48,251 nucleotides of DNA. Source: Roseobacter sp. GTDB lineage: Bacteria; Pseudomonadota; Alphaproteobacteria; Rhodobacterales; Rhodobacteraceae. This document shows, in pieces, positions 25,365 to 34,816 of this stretch. The first letter of the stretch is position 1, and every line of letters starts with the position of its first letter. Where the stretch lies: positions 1 to 48,251 of the forward strand of contig DRFG01000046.1 in the NCBI GenBank assembly GCA_011050655.1, read 5' to 3'. The notes beneath the pieces are model-generated. The model searched no databases. It had not been told where the DNA came from and saw only the letters and a program-made list of their open reading frames with translations. The translations under genes were made by a program, and so were the position numbers.

Positions 25365-26174
25365 TCACACTTTTTCTGTTAACGGCCAATAGAAATCTGG
25401 GGGTATGCCAGCTTCGGCACGTTTCTCTTCGTTGAACGGTGGCTTCAATACGCCGTGGAAATATTTGCGGACGAGGCCGTGAAAAGCGTCCTTCGGATCA
25501 AGCTCATGACGACCGCATAAAAAGTGAAACCATTTTGACCCATAGGCCACATGTGCTACCTCTTCGGCATAGATCGTTTCAAGCGCTTCAACGGCCTGAT
25601 AGGCTTTTGCGCGCTTGAAAACCTCGATCATATTGGGGGTCACGTCCAACCCACGCGCCTCTAGCACCATGGGTACAACCGCAAGACGTCCCATGAAATC
25701 ATCCGCTGTGTCTTCTGCGGCGCGCCACATACCCGCATGCGCCGGCAAAGCCCCGTAATGGCTGCCCAATGCTTCAAGACAATCGCACATCAGGTTGAAG
25801 TGCTTTGATTCTTCGTCAGCGGCCTTAACCCAATCATCGTAAAATCCCATCGGCATTTTCACATCGGTAAAACGCGCGATGATATCCCAATGCAGATCGA
25901 CTGCGTTTAGCTCGATATGCGCTACGGCATGCAGCAGGGCAATACGCCCTCCGGGCGAACCGGGCTTGCGGTGTGGTACGTCGCGCGGCGAAAGAAGCTC
26001 GGGGCGGTCGGGTCGTGCCGGTTTGAGCGGCGGTGCGCATACGCCGATTTCAGGAGTTTCACCGTCGTGCCGCGCCGCTTGCCACGCGGCGGCGAATTTG
26101 CGCGACAGGGCAGCTTTCTCGCGGCCATCCGCTGTGCGCAGCACCGCTACGGCCATTTCCGCAAGCGCAATCAC
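25365..26174 (-). CDS. DUF455 ferritin-like protein
   Basis: A 269-residue DUF455 protein with a ferritin-like four-helix core. Putative di-metal ligands: HAVAHIELNAVDLHWD (about residues 82-97), AADEESKHFNLM (about 119-130) and IYAEEVAHVAYG (about 203-214), i.e. two ExxH motifs as in di-iron enzymes. DVTPNMIEVFK is also typical. Its reaction is unknown to me; an oxygenase role in small-molecule modification is possible. The GTG start at 26174 overlaps the bcp stop (GTGA), so translation is coupled to the peroxiredoxin; ATG 26156 is an alternative. Confidence 0.85.
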   Translation of the reverse strand: MIALAEMAVAVLRTADGREKAALSRKFAAAWQAARHDGETPEIGVCAPPLKPARPDRPELLSPRDVPHRKPGSPGGRIALLHAVAHIELNAVDLHWDIIARFTDVKMPMGFYDDWVKAADEESKHFNLMCDCLEALGSHYGALPAHAGMWRAAEDTADDFMGRLAVVPMVLEARGLDVTPNMIEVFKRAKAYQAVEALETIYAEEVAHVAYGSKWFHFLCGRHELDPKDAFHGLVRKYFHGVLKPPFNEEKRAEAGIPPDFYWPLTEKV

Positions 26175-26632
26175 AACGCGCGCACCGCGTTAAGAACCTC
26201 TTGGACATGTCCGGCCACCTTCACCTTGCGCCAAATGCGTGCAATGTTGCCCTGCGCATCTATCAGGAAAGTCGCCCGTTCGATGCCCATCATCTTTTTG
26301 CCGTACATGTTTTTTTCGACCCAGACGTCATAAGCCTGCGTTACCGCCCCGTCGACATCAGCCAGCAATGGCACTGTGAGATCATGCTTGGCGGCGAAAC
26401 GGTCGTGCTTAGCAAGAGTATCGCGTGAAATACCGTACACCTCTGCGCCAGCTTGTCTGAAAGACGGTAAATCTGCGGAAAATTCGATCGCTTCCATGGT
26501 GCAGCCAGGTGTGTCGTCGCGAGGGTAAAAATATAGGACCACGATTTTGCCCCGCAGGTCAGAAAGCGATATTTCGCCGCCCCCTGTAACCGGCATTGTA
26601 AAATCTGGCGCTGGTTGGGAAATATCTGGCAT
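26171..26632 (-). CDS. bcp: Thiol peroxidase Bcp (PrxQ-type peroxiredoxin)
   Basis: Reduces hydrogen and organic peroxides. The 153-residue sequence has the AhpC/TSA fold with YFYPRDDTPGCTMEAIEF; the peroxidatic Cys is residue 44. The resolving Cys usually found five residues later (PGCTxEAC) is Ile49 here, so the protein must use the 1-Cys mode or another partner. VYGISRDTLAKHDRFAAKHDL and ERATFLIDAQG are kept. Overlaps the downstream ferritin-like gene by 4 bp. Divergent from the AsmA-like gene across a 110-bp gap with a nested dyad. Confidence 0.93.
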   Translation of the reverse strand: MPDISQPAPDFTMPVTGGGEISLSDLRGKIVVLYFYPRDDTPGCTMEAIEFSADLPSFRQAGAEVYGISRDTLAKHDRFAAKHDLTVPLLADVDGAVTQAYDVWVEKNMYGKKMMGIERATFLIDAQGNIARIWRKVKVAGHVQEVLNAVRAL

Positions 26633-26656
26633 GGGTCACTTTCTTATGTGGTCTGC

Positions 26657-26719
26657 GCTTAAGTGTTGGAAGCCCTTGGCTGCCCTGTCATACTAGACAG
26701 GCTTGGCAGAACTTAAAGC
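26657..26719. promoter_or_regulatory. Nested dyad in the bcp / AsmA divergent promoter region
   Basis: CCTGTC-ATACTA-GACAGG (26684-26701) lies at the centre, flanked by CTGC (26680) / GGCAG (26705-26709) and further out by GCTTAAGT (26657-26664) / ACTTAAAGC (26711-26719). It sits between two divergent start codons, so an operator or two overlapping promoters may use it. No regulator is identified. Confidence 0.4.
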
Positions 26720-26742
26720 CCTAGCGGCCCCAGAAGCGGAAG

Positions 26743-29700
26743 ATGATGTCAGACGACACCTCAAGACGAAAGTACCGTAAACGCCAACGGCTGTGGCAAG
26801 CGACGAAATGGTCTTTGCTGACGATCGTCGTAATTGTTGCAGCGCTGGCCGGGACGGCCATTTACATGATCCGCAGCCCCATCGTCGTCCCCAATTGGCT
26901 TGAGACGCGGATTGAAGAACGCCTAGCCCGCGATCTGCCCATGACGCGCATCAAATTTGGGGAAATGGTGCTGATTGTCGATGAAGGGTGGCGCCCACGC
27001 GTCCGGCTACAAAACGTGGTGGTATCCAACCCCGCCGGAGCGGAATTTGTCGCTTTCAGAGAGGTGCGTGCCAGTTTCTCTATGCGTGGGTTGATCGAGG
27101 GAAGTATTCAACCGCGCGATATTTCGTTGTCGGGCGTGGTGGCAAACCTGCGACGTGACAGCGACGGCCGGGTCGCGCTAAGCGCAAGCGCCGGTCAGGC
27201 ACCGGTCGAGCGTCGTGCGGCGACGATGCCGCAACTTATCGGGCAGTTGGATGCCGCTTTCGACACCCCCGCATTAAGCCGCTTACGCTCGATCGAGCTG
27301 CGCGCGCTGACACTGCGTTATAGCGATTTGCGCGCAGGCCGGGCGTGGACTGTGGACGGAGGTCGGCTTTTACTAGACCGTGAAGGGAAAACACTCCGGA
27401 TCTCTGCCGAGCTGGCCGTACTGGCGGGCGGGGCGAATGTGACGACGCTTTCGGCCAATTACACCAGTCAGATAGGTGATACTGCGTCGCAGTTTGGTGT
27501 CTCCTTTGAGGGAGTCGCATCCGAAGATATCGCCGTTCAAAGCCCTGCCTTTGCTTGGCTCAAGGTTTTGCGCGCCCCTATTTCGGGATCGGTGCGCAGT
27601 GGCCTGGATGAAGACGGCAGCTTTGAACCATTGAATGCAACGCTACAGATCGGGGCCGGGGTCGTTCAGCCCAATCCAAGCGCGACACCTATTCCGTTTG
27701 AGGGAGTCCGCAGTTACTTTAGGTATCTGCCAGATGAAAAATTGTTGAGATTTGACGATCTTTCGGTTCAGAGCCAATGGGTGACCGGGCGTATCCAAGG
27801 CGATGCGACGCTGGGTATCGACGACGTGGGCAAGCTTGGCAATCTGGTCGCGCAGGTTCGTCTGCGAGATATTGTCGCCAACCCGGCAGGTATTTATGCC
27901 GACCCGATTTCCATTGCTGGCGCAGATGTAGATGCGAGGATATCATTTAATCCTTTCCACCTGTCGTTGGGACGAATGGATATAACAGATGCCGGAACGA
28001 CCCTGAATATTTCGGGAGACCTGAGGGCAGGCGAAGCCGGATGGCAAGTGGCGGTTGATGCCGGTCTGAACGCCATATCGCCGGAACGGCTGCTTGAACT
28101 ATGGCCACAAAATGCGAAAATCAAAACGCGCAAATGGGTAGCCGAGAATGTCTACAAGGGCAGCCTCAACAACGTGAAAATGGCATTTCGGCTTGATCCT
28201 GAGCAAGAGCCCGTAGTCTACCTTGGTTTCGATTTCCAACGTGCCGAAGTGCGGTTTTTGCGCAGTATGCCGAATCTTACCAATGGTCGAGGCCATGCCA
28301 GCCTGTTGGAGAACCGTTTTGTCGTAAGCGTTGACGAAGCGCAGCTTACACCGCCTGAGGGGGACCCTATCCAAATCAGCGGATCTTCTTTCATCATGCC
28401 AGATGTGACGGTCAAAGACGGCCCGCCAGGTATCGTGCGTTTGAACGGTAGTACTAAAGTAACGTCGGTCTTGTCGTTGTTAAATCTTCCACCGCTCAGG
28501 GTGATGGATAAAGCAAACCTGCCGGTGGCGATCGCCGACGCTACGGCCAATCTTAGTGGCACGCTGGCGTTTCCGATGAAAAAGGGGTCGGACCCCAAGC
28601 TGACCATCTTTGACTTTACCGGCGACATTCAGGACGTACACAGCGATGTGCTGGTAAAAGGGCGCAGTTTGCGGGCGAAAAACCTGTCTGTCAGGGCATC
28701 TAACGACAATATCACGATCAACGGCCAAGGCACGATCGATGGGGTGGGGTTTGATGGAAGTTGGTCGCAACCCTTGGATAAGCCGGGTGCAAGCAGCATC
28801 GTGCGTGCCGATGTTGTGCTGGATCAAAATACGCTGGATACATTCAAAGTGACGCTCCCTGCGGGAACTGTATCGGGGCAGGGAAATGCACGTTTCAGTC
28901 TGGATCTTGCAAAGGGCAGAGCGCCACTGTTTGCGATCGATTCCGACCTTAAGGGAGTACGGTTATCGGTGCCGCAAATCGGATGGGTAAAGCCCGCAGC
29001 TGTCGTGGGAAAGCTTACCGCTTCCGGCACGTTAGGACCGGTTCCTCAGGTCGGCAAGCTTGAGATATCAGGTGCCGGATTAAATGCAAAAGGCGGCGTT
29101 GACCTGGCGGGGGACGGATCGTTGGATAAGGTCCACTTCAACAGGTTGAAGGTTGGTAATTGGATGGACATTGCCGTCGAGCTGATTGGAAAAGGCGCGG
29201 GCAGGCCGGTCCAGATCGTGGTGCGCGACGGATCAATCGACATGCGACAGGCGCAATTTGGAAAAACCAAACCCAGCGGCATTGCGGGGCCGCCGATGTT
29301 GCTGAACCTTGATCAGCTGCAAATCACCGACAAGATCGCGTTAACCAAGATGAAAGGCTCGTTTGATTTGGCCCGCGGGCTTGATGGCCGTTTCACTGCC
29401 GAACTTAACCAAGGTACGGTAGTGTCGGGCCGCGTCGTTCCGCAAAACGGGCGCAGTGCAATCCAGATACAATCCAGCGACGCCGGGGGAGTGCTGCGGT
29501 CTGCCAATATGGTCCGGCAAGTTATGGGCGGCAATCTTTCATTGACCCTGCTGCCTGTAGGGACGGGTGGGGCCTTTGACGGTCGTGCGGAAATGACCGA
29601 TGTACGGATCAAGAACGCGCCGACCATCGCTGCGTTGGTAAATGCTGTTTCGGTTGTTGGATTGATCAACGAACTGAATGGTGACGGAATTTATTTTGAC

Positions 29701-30108
29701 GCAGTAGAGGCCGATTTCCGAATGACGCCCAACCGTGTGACACTTACCCAAGCCAGCGCCACCGGTGCATCATTAGGCATTTCGATGGATGGTGTTTTCA
29801 GCACCGATACCGGACGCATGGCGCTTCAGGGGGTAATTTCACCGGTGTATATGTTGAATGGTATTGCAAGCTTTCTGACCCGCAAAGGCGAAGGGCTGGT
29901 TGGTTTTAATTATTCCATCGGTGGGACTACCCAGCAACCCTCGGTTTCCGTCAACCCGCTTTCGGCGCTGGCTCCGGGGTTTTTGCGTGACATCTTCCGG
30001 GCCCCGCCTCCGAAACTACCCGAGGTCGAAGGCGATACCCGATCTACGCTGCCTCCCTCTGACACAAAGACGCAAAAACCAGTTGTTCCGCGCTTTGAGG
30101 GACGCTAA
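26743..30108 (+). CDS. Large AsmA-like / DUF3971 envelope protein (YhdP-type)
   Basis: A 1121-residue inner-membrane-anchored protein with one N-terminal span (WSLLTIVVIVAALAGTAIYMI, about 21-41) and a long, beta-rich periplasmic body. LETRIEERL, the repeated patterns of alternating beta strands, and the C-terminal AsmA_2-like part (ITDKIALTKMKGSFDLARGLDGRFTAELNQGTVVSGRVVP, LALQGVISPVYMLNGI, GFNYSIGGTTQQPSVSVNPLSALAPGFLR) match the DUF3971/YhdP group. Relatives in E. coli (YhdP, TamB, YdbH) move phospholipid to the outer membrane; that role here is inference. The end is a Pro-rich tail. queA starts 10 bp on, so both may be co-transcribed. ATG 26743 and 26746 are both possible starts. Confidence 0.85.
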   Translation: MMSDDTSRRKYRKRQRLWQATKWSLLTIVVIVAALAGTAIYMIRSPIVVPNWLETRIEERLARDLPMTRIKFGEMVLIVDEGWRPRVRLQNVVVSNPAGAEFVAFREVRASFSMRGLIEGSIQPRDISLSGVVANLRRDSDGRVALSASAGQAPVERRAATMPQLIGQLDAAFDTPALSRLRSIELRALTLRYSDLRAGRAWTVDGGRLLLDREGKTLRISAELAVLAGGANVTTLSANYTSQIGDTASQFGVSFEGVASEDIAVQSPAFAWLKVLRAPISGSVRSGLDEDGSFEPLNATLQIGAGVVQPNPSATPIPFEGVRSYFRYLPDEKLLRFDDLSVQSQWVTGRIQGDATLGIDDVGKLGNLVAQVRLRDIVANPAGIYADPISIAGADVDARISFNPFHLSLGRMDITDAGTTLNISGDLRAGEAGWQVAVDAGLNAISPERLLELWPQNAKIKTRKWVAENVYKGSLNNVKMAFRLDPEQEPVVYLGFDFQRAEVRFLRSMPNLTNGRGHASLLENRFVVSVDEAQLTPPEGDPIQISGSSFIMPDVTVKDGPPGIVRLNGSTKVTSVLSLLNLPPLRVMDKANLPVAIADATANLSGTLAFPMKKGSDPKLTIFDFTGDIQDVHSDVLVKGRSLRAKNLSVRASNDNITINGQGTIDGVGFDGSWSQPLDKPGASSIVRADVVLDQNTLDTFKVTLPAGTVSGQGNARFSLDLAKGRAPLFAIDSDLKGVRLSVPQIGWVKPAAVVGKLTASGTLGPVPQVGKLEISGAGLNAKGGVDLAGDGSLDKVHFNRLKVGNWMDIAVELIGKGAGRPVQIVVRDGSIDMRQAQFGKTKPSGIAGPPMLLNLDQLQITDKIALTKMKGSFDLARGLDGRFTAELNQGTVVSGRVVPQNGRSAIQIQSSDAGGVLRSANMVRQVMGGNLSLTLLPVGTGGAFDGRAEMTDVRIKNAPTIAALVNAVSVVGLINELNGDGIYFDAVEADFRMTPNRVTLTQASATGASLGISMDGVFSTDTGRMALQGVISPVYMLNGIASFLTRKGEGLVGFNYSIGGTTQQPSVSVNPLSALAPGFLRDIFRAPPPKLPEVEGDTRSTLPPSDTKTQKPVVPRFEGR

Positions 30109-30117
30109 GCGGCGGAT

Positions 30118-31182
30118 ATGAAACTAAGTGATTTTGATTTTGATTTGCCTGAAACGCTGATCGCGACACGGCCTGCAGTGCCACGTACCTCAGCCCGTTT
30201 ACTGGTTGCCGATGGCCCTGTGCTGCATGACAAGCATGTCACTGACCTGACCGATTGGTTACGTCCGGGTGATCGTTTGGTGCTCAATGACACGCGGGTC
30301 ATTCCGGCACGACTGAACGGACAGCGCTTTCGGCAAAGTGCCCAGGGGCCCGTTCAGGCCCGGATCGAGGCTACCCTGTTGGAACCTCGTAGTAACGGAA
30401 CTTGGGCGGCGCTTATAAAGCCGCTTAAAAAATTAAAGCTGGGTGAAGAAGTCGTGTTCAGCGACGACCTGCGCGCCACGCTTGCGCATATCGAAGACGG
30501 GCAGGGGCACTTGCGGTTCAACCATATAGGTGACGCGTTTGACGCGGCATTAAACGCCGCCGGTGCCATGCCGCTGCCGCCCTACATCGCAGCAAAACGT
30601 CCCGCTGATGAACGCGATCTGATTGATTACCAAACCGTGTTTGCGCGAAATAGCGGCGCTGTAGCCGCCCCTACGGCATCATTGCATTTCGACGACGCCC
30701 TGTTGGCGCGACTGGCTGATATTGGGGTGAGCTTTACCCATGTGACCTTGCACGTGGGTGCAGGGACTTTTCTGCCTGTAAAGGTGGACAACGTGGCTGA
30801 CCATAAGATGCACAGCGAATGGGGACAGGTAAGCGCGACCGCCGCTGCAGAAATCGCAGCGACGAAACAGGCAGGCGGGCGTGTCATCCCCGTGGGCACG
30901 ACAGCCTTGCGCCTGATCGAAACCGCTGCCCGGGGTGGCACGATAAAACCTTGGGAAGGAGATACGGATATCTTCATCACCCCCGGTTTTTCCTTCAAGG
31001 TGACTGACGCGCTGATGACAAACTTCCATTTGCCCAAATCCACGCTGATGATGCTGGTTGCGGCATTGATGGGACAAGAGGCTATCAAGACGCTTTATGC
31101 GCACGCTATCCAATCGAAGTATCGGTTCTTTTCTTATGGCGATGCCTCTTTGTTGATCCCTCAGGCGCGAAAACTCGCCTGA
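30118..31182 (+). CDS. queA: S-adenosylmethionine:tRNA ribosyltransferase-isomerase QueA
   Basis: Adds the ribosyl part of SAM to 7-aminomethyl-7-deazaguanine in tRNA to give epoxyqueuosine, the second-last step of queuosine synthesis. The 354-residue sequence opens [30 protein letters not shown], with [50 protein letters not shown] and [16 protein letters not shown], then [19 protein letters not shown] and YRFFSYGDA: all signature QueA motifs. Start ATG 30118 lies 9 bp after the AsmA-like gene. The usual neighbour tgt is not next to it; an MFS gene follows. Confidence 0.97.
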   Translation: MKLSDFDFDLPETLIATRPAVPRTSARLLVADGPVLHDKHVTDLTDWLRPGDRLVLNDTRVIPARLNGQRFRQSAQGPVQARIEATLLEPRSNGTWAALIKPLKKLKLGEEVVFSDDLRATLAHIEDGQGHLRFNHIGDAFDAALNAAGAMPLPPYIAAKRPADERDLIDYQTVFARNSGAVAAPTASLHFDDALLARLADIGVSFTHVTLHVGAGTFLPVKVDNVADHKMHSEWGQVSATAAAEIAATKQAGGRVIPVGTTALRLIETAARGGTIKPWEGDTDIFITPGFSFKVTDALMTNFHLPKSTLMMLVAALMGQEAIKTLYAHAIQSKYRFFSYGDASLLIPQARKLA

Positions 31183-31255
31183 TTGTCGTTCATGGGAGTG
31201 ACAGTCTCTTGGAAGACCGTCAGTAGAGGCCAGACGGCGTTAAAGGATTCGAGAT

Positions 31256-32512
31256 ATGTTTAAGGTGTTTACCAGCTCATGGGCGCTCTTGCTCGGCATG
31301 GGTCTGCTAATGGTTGGTAATGGCATGCAAGGCACGCTGCTAGGTATCCGTGGCAGTATCGAATCTTTCTCGACGTTTAACATGTCTATCGTGATGTCGG
31401 CATATTTCGTTGGGTTTCTTGGGGGGTCGCGTATTGCGCCCGGCATGATCCGTCGGGTTGGCCACGTGCGGGTTTTTGCGGCACTTGCGTCGATGATTTC
31501 GGCTGTGATGATCCTTTATCCGACGTTTCCCAACGTGGCGGTCTGGTCGCTTGGCCGCGTATTGATCGGCTTTTGTTTCTCCGCAGTTTACGTAACCGCA
31601 GAAAGCTGGCTAAACAACGCGGCCACAAACGAGAACCGTGGGCAAACCCTCTCCGTTTACATGATCGTGCAAACCTTTGGCATCGTGATAGCGCAGGCGC
31701 TGTTGTTGACGGCAGATCCTTCAGGCTTTGTGCTTTTCGTTATTCCGTCGGTTTTGGTCAGCTTGGCTGTGACGCCGATCTTGCTGTCGATCAGCCCGAC
31801 ACCTGCGTTTGACACAACCAAACCGATGAGCCTGCGCGAGCTCGCAAGCTTTTCACCGCTGGGCTGCGTCGGCATGTTCTTGCTGGGGGGCGTCTTTTCG
31901 GCACAGTTCGGAATGGCTTCCGTTTACGGTGCCGAAGCAGGGTTGAGCATTGCCCAGATCTCAATTTTCGTCGCAACGTTTTTTGTCGGTTCGGTGGTTC
32001 TGCAATATCCAATCGGGTGGATTTCAGACCGGATGGACCGCCGTCTGCTGATCGTCATTACGGCAATCGTCGGGGCGGCCGGGTCGTTCGTGGGGATGAT
32101 GCTAGGGCACGTATATCCAATCTTGCTTGTCGCATCTTTTGTCGTCGGGGGGATGTCCAACCCATTGTATTCCTTGCTAATCGCGCACACGAATGACTTT
32201 CTTGAGCATGAAGACATGGCTGCGGCTTCCGGCGGAATGATCTTTATTAACGGATTGGGCGCAATCATGGGCCCCATAATCACCGGTTGGATGATGGGTA
32301 CTAGACTGGGCCCAGGGGGTTTTTATCTGTTCACGGCCGTTTTGTTCGTCGTGCTGGCCATATACGCGTCATATCGTGCGACAGTACGTCCTGCAGTCCC
32401 AGCGACGGAGACCGGCGAGTTCGTCCCGATTTATGCCGCTGCGACGACTGTTGCGGTGGAGCTTGCGCAAGAATATGCCATCGAAAGTGACCAAAGTAGC
32501 GAAAATGCTTAA
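31256..32512 (+). CDS. MFS transporter (YcaD-like)
   Basis: A 418-residue major facilitator protein with about 12 membrane spans and a polar C-terminal tail of about 45 residues (ATETGEFVPIYAA, ending in SDQSSENA). N-terminal MGLLMVGNGMQGTLLGIRGSIESFS, SAYFVGFLGGSRIAP, GRVLIGFCFSAVYVTAESWLNN and, in the second half, YPIGWISDRMDRRLLIV (the A-like loop motif) put it in the YcaD/YbjJ-like MFS group. Substrate is unknown. AAAGGA stands 7 bases before ATG 31256. It lies between queA and a DUF924 gene, with no functional hint from neighbours. Confidence 0.9.
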   Translation: MFKVFTSSWALLLGMGLLMVGNGMQGTLLGIRGSIESFSTFNMSIVMSAYFVGFLGGSRIAPGMIRRVGHVRVFAALASMISAVMILYPTFPNVAVWSLGRVLIGFCFSAVYVTAESWLNNAATNENRGQTLSVYMIVQTFGIVIAQALLLTADPSGFVLFVIPSVLVSLAVTPILLSISPTPAFDTTKPMSLRELASFSPLGCVGMFLLGGVFSAQFGMASVYGAEAGLSIAQISIFVATFFVGSVVLQYPIGWISDRMDRRLLIVITAIVGAAGSFVGMMLGHVYPILLVASFVVGGMSNPLYSLLIAHTNDFLEHEDMAAASGGMIFINGLGAIMGPIITGWMMGTRLGPGGFYLFTAVLFVVLAIYASYRATVRPAVPATETGEFVPIYAAATTVAVELAQEYAIESDQSSENA

Positions 32513-32614
32513 TAATGTGGGGTTTATGACCGTTTCGTTATAATTTTTGTTTGTTTAAAACCCGGTTTGTAGCGTTAGTAATAAGTAAGATAAAGTTAAA
32601 GTAAGGAGCCTACG

Positions 32615-33199
32615 ATGAAAAATCCGGAGGACATACTAAATTTCTGGTTGGATGAGACCGGCCCAAGTGGCTGGTACGCCGTCGATGACGCGCTGGACCA
32701 ATCTATTCGGGATCAATTTTTGCCAACCTGGGAAGCAGCACGCGAAGGCAAATTCTCGATGTGGCTAACCTATCCCTCTGGCGCACTGGCGTATATCATT
32801 CTTACCGACCAGTTCTCGCGGAATATGTTTCGCGGACAGGGGCGGGCGTTTTCGACGGATCGCGCCGCATTGGCGGTGGCAAAATCGTCAATTCAGAAGC
32901 GTTGGGATATCAAGATAGACCCACCTGCGCGGCAATTCTTTTATTTACCACTCATGCATTCCGAAAACCTAATTGATCAGGATCGTTGTGTGCGTCTTAT
33001 GTGTGAACGTATGCCAGACAGCGCCAGTAATTTGTTGCATGCGCGTGCGCACCGACAAGTGATCCGTGATTTTGGCCGCTTTCCATATCGTAACGCGGCG
33101 CTTGAAAGAATGCCAACGGCGGTCGAACAGGCTTATGTCGAAAATGGCGGTTATCGGACAACGCTGGATGCGCTTCAAGAACGGTCCAAAGTCGCATGA
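32615..33199 (+). CDS. DUF924 family protein
   Basis: A 194-residue DUF924 protein, cytoplasmic, mostly helical. Family motifs: ILNFWLDETGPSGWYAVDDALD, WLTYPSGALAYIILTDQFSRNMFRGQGRAFSTDRAAL and the ARAHRQVIRDFGRFPYRNAALER segment. No catalytic role is established, though DUF924 has been likened to TPR-like helical repeats. AAGGAGC precedes ATG 32615. A TATAAT at 32539-32544 may mark its -10, but its -35 is poor. Confidence 0.88.
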   Translation: MKNPEDILNFWLDETGPSGWYAVDDALDQSIRDQFLPTWEAAREGKFSMWLTYPSGALAYIILTDQFSRNMFRGQGRAFSTDRAALAVAKSSIQKRWDIKIDPPARQFFYLPLMHSENLIDQDRCVRLMCERMPDSASNLLHARAHRQVIRDFGRFPYRNAALERMPTAVEQAYVENGGYRTTLDALQERSKVA

Positions 33200-33244
33200 T
33201 GATACACTCTAGGGGAACAAATCTCTCGGTTGCTGACATGATTT

Positions 33245-33268
33245 ATATAGTTTACCACTAAACTATAT
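33245..33268. promoter_or_regulatory. Palindromic operator upstream of lpd, shared with pdhA
   Basis: ATATAGTTTA (33245-33254) and TAAACTATAT (33259-33268) are perfect 10-bp arms around CCAC, 29 bp before the lpd start. The pdhA leader carries the same arms (ATAGTTTA and TAAACTAT) at 20264-20283 with the same 4-bp spacing. Close placement to the start suggests repression. The bound protein is not identified. Confidence 0.65.
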
Positions 33269-33297
33269 TTGATCCCCCACGCTGCGAGGTTTTTCTG

Positions 33298-34692
33298 ATG
33301 GCTGCCAAATCCTTTGATCTGATTGTGATCGGTTCTGGCCCGGGGGGGTATGTCGCTGCTATTCGCGGTGCTCAGCTAGGATTATCCGTCGCCATCGTTG
33401 AACGTGAAAATCTGGGCGGAATCTGTTTGAATTGGGGGTGCATCCCAACCAAGGCGCTGTTGCGCTCGTCCGAGGTGTTTCACCTGATGCACCGAGCCGC
33501 GGAATTCGGCCTCAAGGCAGATAACATTGGGTACGAGCTTGACGAGGTCGTAAAGCGGTCGCGCAAAGTCGCGGCGCAATTGTCGGGCGGCATTGGCCAT
33601 CTGATGAAGAAAAACAAGATTACCGTCGTCATGGGGACCGCCAAACTGGCTGGCAAGGGTAAGGTTAGCGTCAAGACCGATAAGGGCTCCGAAGAACTGG
33701 CAGCAAAGAATATTGTGCTGGCAACGGGTGCGCGTGCCCGTAATCTTCCGGGGTTGGAAGCCGATGGTAAACGGGTCTGGATGTATAGAGACGCGTTGAA
33801 GCCGCCGCATATGCCCAAAAAACTGCTGGTAATCGGATCTGGTGCGATCGGGATCGAATTCGCCAGCTTTTACAATACCTTGGGGGCCGAAACTACTGTT
33901 GTGGAAGTGATGGACCGTATTTTGCCGGTTGAAGATGAAGAGATCAGCAAGTTTGCGAAAAAACAGTTTGAAAAGCAAGGTATGACGATCTTGCAGAAGG
34001 CTGTAGTCAAACAACTTGACCGTTCCGACGCCAAGGTGACTGCGCACATAGAAATCGGCGGCAAGGTGCAAAAGCAAGATTTTGATACGGTGATTTCCGC
34101 AGTCGGTATCGTCGGCAACGTCGAAGATCTGGGGCTTGAGGAGCTGGGGGTCAAGATCGACCGCACCCATGTGGTGACAGATAAATATTGCCGCACCGGT
34201 GTCGATGGGCTCTATGCCATCGGTGATGTTGCCGGTGCCCCGTGGCTGGCGCACAAAGCGTCACACGAAGGTGTCATGGTAGCCGAGATGATCGCGGGCC
34301 AGGATGTACATCCGATAAAGCCTGAAAGTATTGCCGGCTGTACCTATTGTTACCCCCAAGTGGCATCGGTTGGCTACACCGAGGCAAAGGCCAAGGAACT
34401 GGGATACGAAGTGAAAATCGGTCGTTTCCCGTTTATCGGAAACGGTAAAGCTATCGCACTTGGCGAATCCGAAGGGATGGTCAAAACAGTTTTCGATGCA
34501 AAAACCGGGGAGCTTCTCGGCGCGCATATGATCGGTGCTGAAGTGACCGAACTGATCCAAGGTTATGTCGTCGGGCGTCAGTTAGAAACCACCGAAGAAG
34601 ACCTCATGAACACCGTCTTCCCACACCCGACCTTATCGGAAATGATGCACGAATCCGTACTCGACGCATACGGTCGCGTTATCCACATGTAG
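33298..34692 (+). CDS. lpd: Dihydrolipoyl dehydrogenase (E3)
   Basis: Reoxidises dihydrolipoyl groups with NAD; serves PDH and possibly other 2-oxoacid dehydrogenases. The 464 residues show the FAD motif VIGSGPGGYVAAI (9-21), the redox disulfide GGICLNWGCIPTKAL (Cys43 and Cys48), the NAD motif VIGSGAIGIEFASF (about 178), the second FAD motif YAIGDVAGAPWLAHKASHEG (about 304) and the C-terminal interface pair TVFPHPTLSEMM with the catalytic His-Glu. GCGAGG lies 9 bases before ATG 33298. Standing apart from pdhABC, it shares their operator palindrome. Confidence 0.97.
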   Translation: MAAKSFDLIVIGSGPGGYVAAIRGAQLGLSVAIVERENLGGICLNWGCIPTKALLRSSEVFHLMHRAAEFGLKADNIGYELDEVVKRSRKVAAQLSGGIGHLMKKNKITVVMGTAKLAGKGKVSVKTDKGSEELAAKNIVLATGARARNLPGLEADGKRVWMYRDALKPPHMPKKLLVIGSGAIGIEFASFYNTLGAETTVVEVMDRILPVEDEEISKFAKKQFEKQGMTILQKAVVKQLDRSDAKVTAHIEIGGKVQKQDFDTVISAVGIVGNVEDLGLEELGVKIDRTHVVTDKYCRTGVDGLYAIGDVAGAPWLAHKASHEGVMVAEMIAGQDVHPIKPESIAGCTYCYPQVASVGYTEAKAKELGYEVKIGRFPFIGNGKAIALGESEGMVKTVFDAKTGELLGAHMIGAEVTELIQGYVVGRQLETTEEDLMNTVFPHPTLSEMMHESVLDAYGRVIHM

Positions 34693-34703
34693 CCTATAAA
34701 GCA

Positions 34704-34742
34704 CCGCAGGTTTGTTCTTGGTAACGGCTACAAGCCCTGCGG
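34704..34742 (+). terminator. Stem-loop after lpd
   Basis: CCGCAGG (34704-34710) pairs with CCTGCGG (34736-34742), and inside it CTTG (34717-34720) with CAAG (34731-34734). It begins 11 bases after the lpd stop. No T-run follows directly, so it is a likely but imperfect terminator or mRNA 3' end. Confidence 0.5.
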
Positions 34743-34816
34743 CCAAAGCTACTTTTGCATCTGTGGACTACCCGACTTATCACGTTTTGCGGCGCGAACC
34801 TCCGATCAATTTGCGT

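Noticed and set aside
32539-32577. CceR-like site before the DUF924 gene (TGTAGCGTTAGTA)
   Set aside because: Only the TAGCGTTA centre fits and the arms are not symmetrical; weaker than the gap sites.
33382-34254. A 290-codon open frame on the minus strand opposite lpd
   Set aside because: It is wholly antisense to a well-supported gene, has no recognisable domain or ribosome site, and such frames are common where codon third positions are GC-rich.
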